From an uncultured Peptococcaceae bacterium (GTDB lineage Bacteria; Bacillota; Peptococcia; Peptococcales; Peptococcaceae), in NCBI GenBank assembly GCA_938044045.1, contig CALIQN010000045.1:1-12025 (forward strand): 12,025 bases of DNA. The letters are read 5' to 3'. The notes beneath the pieces were generated by a model. That model made no database searches, was not told where the DNA came from, and worked only from the letters and a program-made list of their open reading frames with translations. Positions 6,380 through 12,025 of the stretch are shown here, in pieces; the stretch's first letter is position 1; each line of letters begins with the position of its first letter. Made by a program: the position numbers and the translations under genes.

Positions 6380-7165
6380 ATGAAACAGATAAAGATAAGT
6401 GTAATCCTCTTTTTATTCCTCTTGATGTTAGGTAGTTTACCACTAACATCATTGGCAGGTGAAAGTCATCTCATAGATGAGGCGGGCTATTTGACAGAGG
6501 ATGAAGTTGCGACTTTAAGTGCACAATTAGATGAAGTCAGTGATAGGCTAAATGTCGATGTTGTCATTGTAACAGTGAACGCTTTAGAGGGTAAAACAGC
6601 GACTGCCTATGCTGATGATTATTATGACTACAATGGTTTTCGTCCTGATGGCGTTTTGCTTTTATTGAGCAAAGAGGATAGAGATTTTGCCGTTAGTACG
6701 ACCGGTTTTGGTATTACCGCTTTTACAGATTATGGTTTAGACAAACTCATGGAAAAGCCGCTTGATTATTTAAGAAAAGATGATTATTTTAAAGCTTTTA
6801 GCGTTTTTACAACAGAAGCAGATCACTTTATTACTGAGGCAAAAAATGGTAATGTCCTATATGCCGATGGGGCAGAAAGTGAAAAACCAGTGGGGCTGAT
6901 GGGACTTATTGCCTTAGGGCTTGGTGGTGCAGCGGGTTTTTTTAGAACAGGAGTAGATAAAAAGGCTTTAGAGACGGTGAAATGTATGCCTGAAGCCAGT
7001 AATTATCTTCTTCAAAATAGTTTAACCATACCAATTAAAGATGAGCATTTTTTATATCATACGATACAAAGAACAGAAAGACCAAAGTCTAGCAGTAGCA
7101 GTGGGACATCAACACATATTGGTTCATCTGGTACCAGACATGGGGGGTCTTCGGGTAAGTTTTAA
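6380..7165 (+). CDS. ydjH: TPM-domain membrane protein (YdjH-like)
   Basis: ATGATG gives two possible starts, 6377 and 6380; AGGAGG (6369-6374) is 5 nt from the second, which I chose (261 residues). Positions below count from 6377. A signal peptide or N-terminal helix covers about 5-27. The extracytoplasmic TPM domain (about 30-155) has the typical LIDEAGYLTEDE start, VDVVIVTV and DYYDYNGF ... DGVLLLLS. A second hydrophobic stretch lies at 172-189, and a Ser/Gly-rich tail ending in HGGSSGKF follows, as in many TPM proteins. TPM domains occur in envelope proteins of varied roles (thylakoid Psb32, YgcG-like). The gene lies 24 nt after ydjG and 33 nt before ydjI in the same operon, so a partner role in a membrane complex is the best inference. 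Confidence 0.85.
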   Translation: MKQIKISVILFLFLLMLGSLPLTSLAGESHLIDEAGYLTEDEVATLSAQLDEVSDRLNVDVVIVTVNALEGKTATAYADDYYDYNGFRPDGVLLLLSKEDRDFAVSTTGFGITAFTDYGLDKLMEKPLDYLRKDDYFKAFSVFTTEADHFITEAKNGNVLYADGAESEKPVGLMGLIALGLGGAAGFFRTGVDKKALETVKCMPEASNYLLQNSLTIPIKDEHFLYHTIQRTERPKSSSSSGTSTHIGSSGTRHGGSSGKF

Positions 7166-7198
7166 TGAAGTAAAAAATTAAAAAAGAGGAGAATGATT

Positions 7199-8548
7199 AT
7201 GGGATTAGTAAAAGCAATTACTGGCGCAACAGGTGGCGTTTTAGCGGATCAGTGGAAAGAGTTTATTTACTGTGATGCCTTGCCTGCTGATGTTTTAATG
7301 ACAAAAGGGAGAAAAAAAACAACTTCTCGTTCAAGCAATACTAAAGGTGATGAAAATGTCATCTCTAATGGTTCTGTGATTGCAGTTGCACCAGGGCAAT
7401 GTATGATCATTAGCGAACAAGGTAAGGTTGTTGATATTTGTGCTGAACCTGGTGAATACGTGTATGACAGTTCAACAGAACCTTCTATTTTTTCCGGGGA
7501 CTTGGGCACTAATGTAAAAGAAGTTTTCAAAAATATTGGGAAACGTTTTACCTTTGGTGGTGAAGCGCCAAAGATGCAAGTGGTGTATTATGTCAATACA
7601 CGTGAACTCATGGGCAATAAATATGGCACCCCACAAGCGGTACCATTCCGTATTAAAGATGATGCTATCAATCTTAATATGACCATCTATATTAGTTGTT
7701 TTGGGGAGTACAGCTATCGTATTGTTGATCCAATTTCTTTTTATACCAATATTGCTGCTAATGTGTCAGAAGATTTTACAAGAGATAGCCTTGATAGTCA
7801 GTTAAAGTCTGAACTCCTTACAGCCTTACAACCAGCCTTGGCAAAAATTTCTCTCAAGGGAATTCCTTATGATGCCCTACCACTTTATACCAATGATATT
7901 GCTGACGCTTTAAATGAGGTGTTGTCAGAAAAATGGAGCGGGGGACGTGGGATTAAAATTGTTTCTTTTGGGGTCTCTAGTGTTAAAGCAAGACCGGAAG
8001 ACGAAGAAAAGATTCAAAACTTCCAAACGTTGAGCAATCCAACCTTTGCCGCAGCACATATGACTGGTGCCACTGCTGAAGCGATGAAAAGTGCAGCCGC
8101 CAATCAGGGTGCAGGTTCAGCAATGGCATTTATGGGGATGAATATGACACAAAATGCTGGTGGGATGAACCTAGGCAGTCTCTATGAGATGGGCGCAAGA
8201 CAAAATGCCGCAGCACAGGCAAATCAAGCACCTCAAGGTGAACAAGTACAACCTACGCCACAAGCGCCAAGTGGCGATACTTGGACTTGTGCCTGTGGTG
8301 CAGGTGGCAATACATCGAAGTTCTGCATGGAATGTGGGCAACCAAAGCCAGCAGCACAAAATACATGGACATGTGCTTGTGGTGCTGAGAATAAAGGTAA
8401 ATTCTGCATGGAGTGTGGTCAGCCAAAACCACAAGGCGTGCCACAATACAAGTGCGATAAGTGTGGTTGGGAACCAAGTGATCCCAAAGCCCCACCAAAA
8501 TTCTGTCCAGAATGTGGCGATCCATTTAATGATGGCGATGTAAAATAA
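7199..8548 (+). CDS. ydjI: SPFH-domain protein with three C-terminal zinc ribbons (YdjI-like)
   Basis: A 449-residue cytoplasmic protein related to flotillin/stomatin scaffolds, of the group often annotated as virion core protein-like. ATG 7199 is preferred over 7193 because AGAGGAG (7185-7191) is 7 nt away and the start MGLVKAITGATGG fits the family. The SPFH region covers about 15-280 and includes WKEFI, SNGSVIAVAPGQ and the segment ending SFGVSSVKARPEDEEKI. A Met/Ala/Gly-rich coil (281-360) links to three zinc ribbons: Cys364/366/376/379, Cys392/394/403/406 and Cys419/422/436/439. No membrane helix is visible, so attachment probably depends on the two membrane proteins encoded upstream. 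In B. subtilis the homologue works with PspA in envelope-stress responses; no pspA is present here. The protein is longer than B. subtilis YdjI as I recall it, probably through extra ribbons. Confidence 0.88.
   Translation: MGLVKAITGATGGVLADQWKEFIYCDALPADVLMTKGRKKTTSRSSNTKGDENVISNGSVIAVAPGQCMIISEQGKVVDICAEPGEYVYDSSTEPSIFSGDLGTNVKEVFKNIGKRFTFGGEAPKMQVVYYVNTRELMGNKYGTPQAVPFRIKDDAINLNMTIYISCFGEYSYRIVDPISFYTNIAANVSEDFTRDSLDSQLKSELLTALQPALAKISLKGIPYDALPLYTNDIADALNEVLSEKWSGGRGIKIVSFGVSSVKARPEDEEKIQNFQTLSNPTFAAAHMTGATAEAMKSAAANQGAGSAMAFMGMNMTQNAGGMNLGSLYEMGARQNAAAQANQAPQGEQVQPTPQAPSGDTWTCACGAGGNTSKFCMECGQPKPAAQNTWTCACGAENKGKFCMECGQPKPQGVPQYKCDKCGWEPSDPKAPPKFCPECGDPFNDGDVK
8279..8437 (+). repeat. Tandem duplication encoding two near-identical zinc ribbons
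   Basis: Unit 1 (8279-8362, 28 codons) and unit 2 (8363-8437, 25 codons) both encode TWTCACGA ... KFCMECGQPKP. They share runs such as TTCTGCATGGA and otherwise differ mainly at third codon positions and by three codons in the middle. This points to an internal duplication within the SPFH gene that has stayed under selection. A third ribbon downstream is more diverged and has CxxC instead of CxC. Confidence 0.8.
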
Positions 8549-8585
8549 TAAAAAGCTAGTCTCTTTATAGGAGACTAGCTTTTTT
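8548..8585. terminator. Bidirectional terminator between converging genes
   Basis: A perfect 14-bp stem AAAAAGCTAGTCTC (8550-8563) and GAGACTAGCTTTTT (8571-8584) surrounds a 7-nt loop. The T run on the right serves the SPFH operon; the A run on the left gives a T run on the minus strand, serving the aldehyde dehydrogenase gene, whose stop codon is only a few bases away. Confidence 0.92.
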
Positions 8586-8590
8586 GAGGA

Positions 8591-9997
8591 TTAATCAATA
8601 AAGACAGCTTTGACTTCTAAGAATTCTTCAAAGCCCATAGGGCCACCTTCTCTACCAAGGCCACTTTCTTTGTAGCCACCAAATGGTGCCATAATGTCAC
8701 GGACGCCACTATTGAGATAGATTTGACCAGCTTTTAGACGTTTTGATGCAGCTATGGCTTCTTCTGGGGCACCAAAGATAGCTGCAGCCAGACCATAATT
8801 GGTATCGTTGGCAAGGCAAATCCCTTCTTCTAGGGTAGTGTAAGTTTGAATGACGAGAACAGGGCCAAAGATTTCATCACGGACGATGCTCATCTCTGGG
8901 GTGACCTTGCCAAAAATTGTTGGGCCAATGATGTCTTTACCATCATCGACAGGGATATTACCAAAGAGAAGTTGTGCGCCATCTGCTAGTCCTTTTTCGA
9001 TATAGCCTTTGACTTTTAGGAAGGCTTGGTGGTTGATAAGGGGACCGAGTTTAGTGCCTTTATCTCGAGGTAGACCGGCTTGCCAAGTTTGAGCAATAGG
9101 GGCAAGTTTACCAATAACTTCTGTATAATCTGACTCCGGTACAACTAATCTTGTGTAGGCAGCACAGGTTTGGCCACTATTGGAAAAACAAGATTGGGCA
9201 ACGATCGGCAAGTATTTATCATAATCAGCATGAGGTAAAAAGAGGGCAGGAGATTTACCACCCAATTCAAGAGAGAATTTTTTGATGGTGGAAAGGGATT
9301 CTCGACCCACCTGTCTGCCTGCACTGGTGGAACCAGTGAAAGAGACCATAGTAACATCTTTGTGCAAGGTAAGGTAATGACCGACTTCACTACCAGCACC
9401 AGTAACCAGGTTAAAGACACCTTTAGGCAAGCCTGCTTGTCGAAAAGCCTCTAACATATAATAGACCGTTAGAGGGGTATGTTGACTAGGCTTTAAAACG
9501 ATGGTATTACCACCTAAAAGGGCAGGGATAACCTTTTGTACCACTTGCCCAAGAGGATAATTCCATGGGGTGAGGCAAGCGACGACGCCAACTGGTTCGT
9601 AGCGGAGCGTACTTTCTCTGGTGCCTCTTTCATATTGGAAATTTTTCGCGACTTCTAAATAGCTTTCAATGCGAGAAAAATTTCTCAACACATGGGTTTG
9701 ATGTGTCCAATCATAAGGTTGACCAAGTTCACTAATTTCAATATCTGTGATTCCATCTTGGTGTGCTCTTAGATAGTCAAGGGCTTTTTGGACATAGGCA
9801 ATACGTTCTTCTGGCGTTTTCTCTTGCCAAGCTTCTTGAGCTTTTAGAGCAGCACTAACAGCGAGATTAACATCTTCTTCATTACCTCTAGGGACACGTG
9901 CCATGACTGCTTTGGTCCCAACATCAAGGACTTCGATAAAGTTGCCACTGGCACCATCTATCCATTCACCATTAATAAATAGTTTTTCAAAGTTCAT
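8591..9997 (-). CDS. NAD(P)-dependent aldehyde dehydrogenase
   Basis: A 468-residue cytoplasmic enzyme of the aldehyde dehydrogenase superfamily, oxidising an aldehyde to the acid with NAD+ or NADP+. Catalytic elements are complete: Asn146 in TPWNYP, Lys169 in VLKPS, the FTGSTSAG loop (220-227), general base Glu244 in LELGGKSP, nucleophile Cys278 in SGQTCAA, and Glu375 in DEIFGP. The C-terminal APFGGYKESGLGREGG is typical. Length is normal for the family. AAGGAGG (complement of 10006-10012) precedes the start by 8 nt. The substrate cannot be told from sequence: the nearest groups are broad-specificity or betaine/aminoaldehyde-type enzymes. It is the only minus-strand gene here, is unrelated in function to its neighbours and has its own promoter and terminator. 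Confidence 0.92.
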   Translation of the reverse strand: MNFEKLFINGEWIDGASGNFIEVLDVGTKAVMARVPRGNEEDVNLAVSAALKAQEAWQEKTPEERIAYVQKALDYLRAHQDGITDIEISELGQPYDWTHQTHVLRNFSRIESYLEVAKNFQYERGTRESTLRYEPVGVVACLTPWNYPLGQVVQKVIPALLGGNTIVLKPSQHTPLTVYYMLEAFRQAGLPKGVFNLVTGAGSEVGHYLTLHKDVTMVSFTGSTSAGRQVGRESLSTIKKFSLELGGKSPALFLPHADYDKYLPIVAQSCFSNSGQTCAAYTRLVVPESDYTEVIGKLAPIAQTWQAGLPRDKGTKLGPLINHQAFLKVKGYIEKGLADGAQLLFGNIPVDDGKDIIGPTIFGKVTPEMSIVRDEIFGPVLVIQTYTTLEEGICLANDTNYGLAAAIFGAPEEAIAASKRLKAGQIYLNSGVRDIMAPFGGYKESGLGREGGPMGFEEFLEVKAVFID

Positions 9998-10014
9998 TAT
10001 TCAGACCTCCTTAG

Positions 10015-10051
10015 TGCTTTAAGCATAGCATATTAGACTATCTAAGAGCAA
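10015..10051 (-). promoter_or_regulatory. Candidate promoter of the aldehyde dehydrogenase gene with two inverted repeats
   Basis: On the minus strand an extended -10, TGCTATGCT (TATGCT complements 10022-10027), is preceded 18 bp upstream by TTGCTC (complement of 10046-10051). Two inverted repeats coincide with it: TTAGA-N3-TCTAA (10033-10045), filling the spacer, and TGCTT-N-AAGCA (10015-10025), overlapping the -10 and the likely start site. Both are placed where a repressor would act. The boxes are weak, so this is a tentative call. Confidence 0.4.
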
Positions 10052-10076
10052 TGAGAAAGGTATTTTCTTTAAAGTA

Positions 10077-10105
10077 TTGACAAACAAATCGTCTCTCGTT
10101 ATAAT
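10077..10105 (+). promoter_or_regulatory. Perfect consensus promoter of the yceD-rpmF operon
   Basis: TTGACA (10077-10082) and TATAAT (10100-10105) are separated by exactly 17 bp, the ideal sigma-A-type promoter. Transcription should begin near 10112 and give a leader of about 37 nt. Strong constitutive expression fits a ribosomal protein operon. It diverges from the aldehyde dehydrogenase promoter. Confidence 0.9.
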
Positions 10106-10148
10106 AATTTGGGTTAAGGGCTTACTTTCTACTTGCCTTGGAGGAGTT

Positions 10149-10649
10149 ATGCAGTTAGTTTATGATTTATCAAAGGTTAGAGGACGTTTGGGTAGGACTT
10201 TCCCTTTTTCTTTGTCAACCGAAGGCTTTAGCCATGGTGGCTATGAGCTTGTAGGTTCTCTTGTTTTTAAGGGAGAATTAAAGGCGCTTGCTTTTGAGAT
10301 TGCTTTAAAAGCAAGGGTAGAGGCAACGTTAAAGGCACGTTGTGGAAGGTGTTTAACACCACTAGTCTATGAGGTAGAAAGCCAGATAGATGAAATTCTT
10401 ATTTTTCAAGGAGAGGTTAATCGCTTTGAAGATGAGGATATGGCTTTTGGTGAACTAGGGGAGAAATATTGGGTATATGACAAAATGCTCTATGATTTTT
10501 CGCCCCTTGTGATAGATAGCCTTTTAGAAAAATTACCGCTAGCACCTGTTTGTGAGACAGGTTGTGAGATAGTGGAAGTTGTAGAAGATAAGATAGAAGA
10601 TTTGCGTTGGGCAAAGCTTGCCCAACTGAAGCAAGACGGGGAGGTGTAA
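10149..10649 (+). CDS. yceD: YceD family protein (DUF177)
   Basis: A 166-residue protein of the YceD/DUF177 family, the usual partner gene immediately upstream of rpmF in many bacteria; a role in ribosome or 23S rRNA metabolism has been proposed for relatives. ATG 10149 is chosen because GGAGGAG (10140-10146) is just upstream; longer in-frame readings would begin inside the promoter. Family marks are the ARCGRCLTPL motif with Cys65 and Cys68, the second pair Cys135/Cys139 in LPLAPVCETGCE, and the C-terminal DLRWAKLAQLK resembling the usual DPRW/LAxL end. The two Cys pairs could bind a metal. It ends 3 nt before rpmF, whose ribosome binding site lies inside its last codons, so the two are translationally linked. 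Confidence 0.88.
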   Translation: MQLVYDLSKVRGRLGRTFPFSLSTEGFSHGGYELVGSLVFKGELKALAFEIALKARVEATLKARCGRCLTPLVYEVESQIDEILIFQGEVNRFEDEDMAFGELGEKYWVYDKMLYDFSPLVIDSLLEKLPLAPVCETGCEIVEVVEDKIEDLRWAKLAQLKQDGEV

Positions 10650-10652
10650 GAA

Positions 10653-10865
10653 ATGGGTGTACAAAAACATAAGCGTTCTAAATCAAGAACACACAAAAAA
10701 CGCAGTGCTTGGTCAACATTAACTGTCACAAAAGCGATGACTTGCCCAAACTGTCAAGAACCGAAAATGCCACATCATGTTTGCCCTTCTTGCGGTTTTT
10801 ATAAAGACCGTGAAGTTGGTAAGCGAGATAGTGCATCAACTGAAGCTGTTGCACAAGCAAAGTAA
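10653..10865 (+). CDS. rpmF: 50S ribosomal protein L32, zinc-binding form
   Basis: This 70-residue protein is bL32 of the large ribosomal subunit. The basic N terminus (GVQKHKRSKSRTHKKRSAW) is followed by a zinc knuckle using Cys31, Cys34, Cys44 and Cys47 in CPNC ... CPSCGFYKDREV. It is thus the C+ (zinc-requiring) type; some bacteria also have a zinc-free C- paralogue made under zinc shortage, none of which is in this window. The C-terminal tail is Ala/Ser-rich and slightly longer than usual. GGGGAGG (10638-10644) precedes ATG 10653 by 8 nt. The first residues differ somewhat from the common MAVPKRKTSK start, but the identity is secure. Confidence 0.95.
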   Translation: MGVQKHKRSKSRTHKKRSAWSTLTVTKAMTCPNCQEPKMPHHVCPSCGFYKDREVGKRDSASTEAVAQAK

Positions 10866-10873
10866 GAATATAG

Positions 10874-10910
10874 AGCCAGTCAAGGAAACTTGGCTGGCTT
10901 CTTAGTTTTA
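10874..10910 (+). terminator. Hairpin with interrupted T run between rpmF and typA (leaky terminator)
   Basis: AGCCAGTCAAG (10874-10884) pairs with CTTGGCTGGCT (10889-10899), including one G-U pair, around a GAAA loop. The following CTTAGTTTT is not an unbroken T run, so termination is probably partial. No convincing promoter was seen before typA, so some readthrough from the rpmF promoter is likely needed. Confidence 0.65.
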
Positions 10911-10927
10911 AAAAATGGAGAATTAAA

Positions 10928-12025
10928 ATGTTAGTAAAAGAAAATATCAGAAATATCGCTATTATCGCCCATGTTGACCATGGTAAAACAACCTTAGTCG
11001 ATCAGATGCTTCGCCAAAGTGGGACCTTTCGTGATAATGAACAAGTGGTTGAGCGTGTGATGGACTCCAATGATTTGGAAAGAGAAAAAGGGATTACCAT
11101 TTTAGCGAAAAACACCTCAATTGATTATAAAGATTATAAGATTAACATTGTGGATACCCCAGGGCACGCTGACTTTGGTGGCGAAGTTGAACGTATCATG
11201 CGCATGGTGGATGGGGTTTTACTTGTGGTAGATGCCTTTGAAGGTTGTATGCCACAGACACGTTTTGTCTTAAAAAAGGCTCTAGAAGCACATTTAACGC
11301 CTATTGTAGTTATCAATAAGATGGATAGACCTTTTGTGCGTCCAGATGAAGTTCTAGATGAAGTGATTGACTTATTTATCGACCTTGATGCCACTGAGGA
11401 TCAACTAGAATTTCCAGTCGTCTATGCCTCTGGACTTAGTGGACTTTCTTCTTTGGATAAAGAGAGCCTTGGCAGTGATATGGTGCCTTTATTTGAAACA
11501 ATTATTGAAAATATCCCTGCACCTAAGGGTGAAGAAGAGGGGTCTTTACAAGCGCAGATTACCTTGATGGACTATAGTTCTTTTGTGGGTAAAATTGCGA
11601 TTTGTACCATCAATCGTGGTGAAGTCAAAGCAGGACAGAGTGTTGCTATGATGAATCGTTCTGGCAAGGTGCATCAAGCGAAGATTACCAAACTTTATAG
11701 TTTTAAGGGACTCAAACAAGTTGAAACTGAAAGAGCTAGTGTTGGTGAGATTGTCGCTATTGCCGGCTTAGGTGAAATTGAAGTCGGAGAAACCATCTGC
11801 GAAGTCGGTAAACTCGATCCCCTTCCATTTATCTCTATTGAAGAACCAACCTTAGAAATGCTATTTTTGGTCAATAATTCACCTTTTGCTGGACGTGATG
11901 GTGAGCCTGTGACCAGTCGTAAGCTTTTGGCTCGTCTTTTGAAGGAAACAGAAAGTGATATTGCCCTTCAAATCAATGAAACCGATAGTGCAGATATGTT
12001 TAGAGTGGCAGGACGTGGTGAACTT
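10928..12025 (+). CDS. typA: Translational GTPase TypA/BipA (5' part, cut by window end)
   Basis: The first 366 codons of a ribosome-associated GTPase of the EF-G/LepA class, involved in ribosome assembly and growth under stress or cold. The family is about 610 residues, so roughly 60% is present and the reading frame is open to the window end. GTPase motifs are intact: G1 AHVDHGKTT (14-22), switch I REKGITI (52-58), G3 DTPGH (76-80), G4 NKMD (130-133) and a G5-like YASG (166-169). The beta-barrel domain 2 (about 205-295) and the beginning of domain III (EEPTLEMLFLVNNSPFAG) follow. GGAG (10917-10920) lies 7 nt before ATG 10928. It follows yceD-rpmF where plsX is often found in other Firmicutes. 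Confidence 0.95.
   Translation, partial: MLVKENIRNIAIIAHVDHGKTTLVDQMLRQSGTFRDNEQVVERVMDSNDLEREKGITILAKNTSIDYKDYKINIVDTPGHADFGGEVERIMRMVDGVLLVVDAFEGCMPQTRFVLKKALEAHLTPIVVINKMDRPFVRPDEVLDEVIDLFIDLDATEDQLEFPVVYASGLSGLSSLDKESLGSDMVPLFETIIENIPAPKGEEEGSLQAQITLMDYSSFVGKIAICTINRGEVKAGQSVAMMNRSGKVHQAKITKLYSFKGLKQVETERASVGEIVAIAGLGEIEVGETICEVGKLDPLPFISIEEPTLEMLFLVNNSPFAGRDGEPVTSRKLLARLLKETESDIALQINETDSADMFRVAGRGEL

Noticed and set aside
8279..8437. Possible CRISPR-like or satellite repeat
   Set aside because: Only two units exist, both in frame inside a gene and encoding intact zinc ribbons; there are no spacers.
8171..8525. Open frames on both strands across the zinc-ribbon region
   Set aside because: They are out-of-frame shadows of the SPFH gene's biased, repetitive 3' end and have no ribosome binding sites or family features.
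10077..10148. Longer yceD reading from TTG 10077
   Set aside because: The TTG is the -35 box of a perfect promoter, and the RNA would start downstream of it; ATG 10149 has GGAGGAG just upstream.
11134..11394. Minus-strand open frame inside typA
   Set aside because: It is antisense to conserved GTPase motifs, has low-complexity composition and no start signals.

Overview
The window reads as ordinary chromosome from a low-to-moderate-GC Gram-positive bacterium (Firmicutes/Bacillota). Supporting signs are strong AAGGAGG-type ribosome binding sites, near-consensus TTGACA/TATAAT promoters, lipoprotein signal peptides with a lipobox cysteine, a TTG start codon, and a gene trio resembling Bacillus subtilis ydjG-ydjH-ydjI. 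I cannot place it below phylum. There are 12 genes: 11 complete, one (typA) cut by the right edge. I see no tRNA, rRNA, CRISPR array, insertion sequence or phage gene.

Layout. (1) 1-148: terminator of an unseen upstream gene, then the leader of the first gene. (2) 149-715: an isolated gene for a small exported or membrane-anchored protein of unknown function, closed by a terminator. (3) 885-4274: a compact zinc-uptake operon with a ZinT-like lipoprotein, a ZnuA/AdcA-type binding lipoprotein carrying an unusual inserted domain, the ATPase ZnuC and the permease ZnuB. Its promoter holds a perfect 14-bp palindrome between the -35 and -10 boxes. (4) 4329-5117: a secreted polysaccharide deacetylase with its own extended -10 promoter, but no terminator separating it from the zinc operon. 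(5) 5270-8548: a three-gene operon for a double zinc-ribbon membrane protein, a TPM-domain membrane protein and an SPFH (flotillin/stomatin-like) protein with three C-terminal zinc ribbons. (6) 8591-9997, minus strand: an NAD(P)-dependent aldehyde dehydrogenase that shares a bidirectional terminator with the SPFH gene. (7) 10149-12025: yceD (DUF177), rpmF (L32, zinc-binding form) and the 5' 60% or so of typA/bipA.

How the parts fit. ZinT and the modified ZnuA probably capture zinc outside the membrane and pass it to the ZnuB/ZnuC pump. The downstream deacetylase belongs to a metal-dependent family and may share transcripts with the pump. The ydjGHI-like trio matches a B. subtilis envelope-stress module, but pspA, which precedes it there, is absent here. 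The yceD-rpmF-typA block is housekeeping for ribosome and translation. The points most worth a second look are the domain inserted where ZnuA proteins usually have a His-rich loop, the palindrome in the zinc promoter, and the pspA-less ydjGHI module.
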